Source of the DNA: Novosphingopyxis sp042090735
GTDB lineage: Bacteria; Pseudomonadota; Alphaproteobacteria; Sphingomonadales; Sphingomonadaceae
Reading direction: 5' to 3'
Length of the DNA: 7,911 nucleotides
NCBI GenBank assembly: GCA_042090735.1
Contig: JBELIU010000135.1
Coordinates: 1-7,911, forward strand
Below the pieces are notes generated by a model. The model saw nothing but the letters and a program-made list of their open reading frames with translations. It searched no databases and was not told the DNA's origin. Below, one piece after another: positions 6,813 through 7,911 of this stretch. The first letter of the stretch is position 1. The number at the start of each line of letters is the position of its first letter. Both the position numbers and the translations under genes were made by a program.

Positions 6813-7139
6813 ATGACTTCCATGCTTGTCAACGCCCAGGCCGCTTCCGGCGGTGCCGGTGCGATCATGCAGATACTGCCGCTCGTCCTCATCTTCATCG
6901 TGTTCTACTGGTTCCTGATCCGGCCCCAGCAGAAGCGGGCGAAAGAACATGCCGCCAAGGTTGCGGGCGTGGTTCGCGGCGATGAAGTCATCACCGGCGG
7001 CGGCCTTATCGGCAAGGTGACGAAAGTGTCCGAAGAGCATGTCGAGATCGAACTGGCCAAGGGCATGACCGTGCGTGCGGTGAAAACGACGCTTGCCGAC
7101 GTGGTCCCGAAGAATCCGGGCAAGCCGGCGAACGACTGA
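6813..7139 (+). CDS. yajC: YajC, accessory subunit of the Sec preprotein translocase
   Basis: YajC is a small inner-membrane protein that associates with SecD and SecF and, through them, with SecYEG during protein export. The 108-residue product has a short N-terminal segment, one transmembrane helix (about 19-36, MQILPLVLIFIVFYWFLI) and the hallmark IRPQQKR (36-42) directly after it. The cytoplasmic domain contains GDEVITGGGLIGKVTKV (56-72) and EIELAKGMTVRAVK (78-91), both typical of the family. Length is normal. The start at 6813 is supported by AAAGGGA (6800-6806) about seven bases upstream; the in-frame ATG three codons later has poorer spacing. secD follows after 51 bases in the same direction, the common yajC-secD order. 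Confidence 0.96.
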   Translation: MTSMLVNAQAASGGAGAIMQILPLVLIFIVFYWFLIRPQQKRAKEHAAKVAGVVRGDEVITGGGLIGKVTKVSEEHVEIELAKGMTVRAVKTTLADVVPKNPGKPAND

Positions 7140-7190
7140 GTCGCCGCTCAACCTTCTTCGCGCGCCCATAGCTGATCAGGCCACCCATCC

Positions 7191-7911
7191 ATGCTAGAAT
7201 TTACCCAACCCAAGCGGATATTCATCTCGCTCCTGCTCGTCATCGGCGTGATCCTTGCGCTGCCGAGCCTGTTGCCCGCGAAAACGGTGGCCGCGCTTCC
7301 GGACTTCCTGCCCAAGCAAACCATCAATTTCGGGCTCGATCTGGCCGGCGGCAGCCATCTTCTGCTGGAGGCGGATCCCGTGCAGGTTCGCGAGCAGCAG
7401 CTGGAAAAGATGGAAGAGAATGTTCGCGCCGCGCTGAAAGACGCGGACGGGGTGGATTATGGTGAAATCTCGCGCACCGGCGGGCAGCTCAGCTTTACCG
7501 TGGCCGATCAGAGCCAGGTCGATGCCGCGCGGGAAGCGGTGCAGGGGCTTACCACCGGGGCAGGGCTGACCGGCCAGCGCGACTGGACGATCCGCGTGCT
7601 CGACGGCACGCGCTTCGTGATGATGCCGTCCGATGCGGGCATTTCCCGTAATCTCAATGATGCGATGGACACCGCCACCGACGTTATCCGCCGCCGTATC
7701 GACGAATTGGGCACGCGTGAGCCGACGATCATCCGGCAGGGCGACGATCGTATCGTGGTGCAGGTGCCCGGCCTCGATGACCCCCAGGCGCTGAAGAACC
7801 TTCTGGGGCAGACCGCGAAGCTCGAGTTCAAGATGGTGGATTATCAGAATCCGCCCGAGGATACCCAGGCGGGCAAGGCGCGCATCGGCAGCCAGGTTTT
7901 CCCGATGGATG
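7191..7911 (+). CDS. secD: SecD, protein-export membrane protein (5' part, cut by window edge)
   Basis: SecD is a multi-spanning membrane protein that, with SecF, uses the proton gradient to aid the late steps of Sec-dependent export on the periplasmic side. The 240 codons seen start MLEFTQPKR, followed by a first transmembrane helix (about 9-29). The conserved family segment INFGLDLAGGSHLLLE is at 45-60. The start of the large periplasmic P1 domain includes VIRRRIDELGTREPTI (165-180), RIVVQVPGLDDPQ (187-199) and LLGQTAKLEF (204-213), all characteristic of SecD. The remaining membrane helices lie beyond the window. The ribosome-binding site is weak (CAGG at 7177-7180, ten bases upstream), so translation may depend partly on yajC upstream. 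The frame is open to the last base with no break. Confidence 0.95.
   Translation, partial: MLEFTQPKRIFISLLLVIGVILALPSLLPAKTVAALPDFLPKQTINFGLDLAGGSHLLLEADPVQVREQQLEKMEENVRAALKDADGVDYGEISRTGGQLSFTVADQSQVDAAREAVQGLTTGAGLTGQRDWTIRVLDGTRFVMMPSDAGISRNLNDAMDTATDVIRRRIDELGTREPTIIRQGDDRIVVQVPGLDDPQALKNLLGQTAKLEFKMVDYQNPPEDTQAGKARIGSQVFPMD

Noticed and set aside
6452..6985. Plus-strand open frame of 177 codons containing GRDDRIRTYDPHTPSVMRYQ
   Set aside because: It reads across the antisense strand of the tRNA-Pro gene and into yajC. Peptides of this type are a known misannotation caused by tRNA sequence.

Overview
The window looks like chromosomal DNA of a GC-rich alphaproteobacterium, most likely a sphingomonad (Sphingomonadales, for example the Erythrobacter/Sphingopyxis/Novosphingobium group). 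This is inferred from the style of the TonB-dependent receptor, the PE-ligase-polymerase domain order of LigD beside a single ku gene, and the yajC-secD pair next to a tRNA gene. No database search was possible, so the genus is open.

Layout from left to right. A large TonB-dependent receptor gene runs leftwards (32-2422). It has a signal peptide, TonB box and plug, but its barrel is cut short. Its reading frame breaks near base 52, and the lost reading continues in another frame that is itself stopped at 13-15, so it is probably a decaying gene. A divergent intergenic region of about 460 bases (2423-2879) follows, carrying two perfect inverted repeats on the receptor side. Then come ku (2880-3725) and ligD (3727-6255), one base apart: a compact two-gene non-homologous end-joining operon. 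A stretch of about 290 bases (6256-6543) has no clear gene, only a protein-like open frame on the minus strand. A tRNA-Pro(GGG) gene (6544-6620, minus strand) has a near-ideal sigma-70-type promoter. Finally yajC (6813-7139) and the start of secD (7191 to the window edge) run rightwards and belong to the Sec translocon accessory operon.

How the genes work together. Ku binds and bridges broken DNA ends and recruits LigD. LigD trims 3' ends (phosphoesterase), fills gaps (primase-like polymerase) and seals them (ATP-dependent ligase). YajC and SecD form part of the SecDF-YajC complex, which supports protein export. The receptor would take up an unknown ligand across the outer membrane if it were intact. 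The three blocks appear functionally unrelated.

I saw no CRISPR array, insertion sequence, phage gene or toxin-antitoxin pair. I found no convincing new multi-gene system. The most unusual points are the decayed receptor end, the paired palindromes upstream of it, and the protein-like fragment downstream of ligD.
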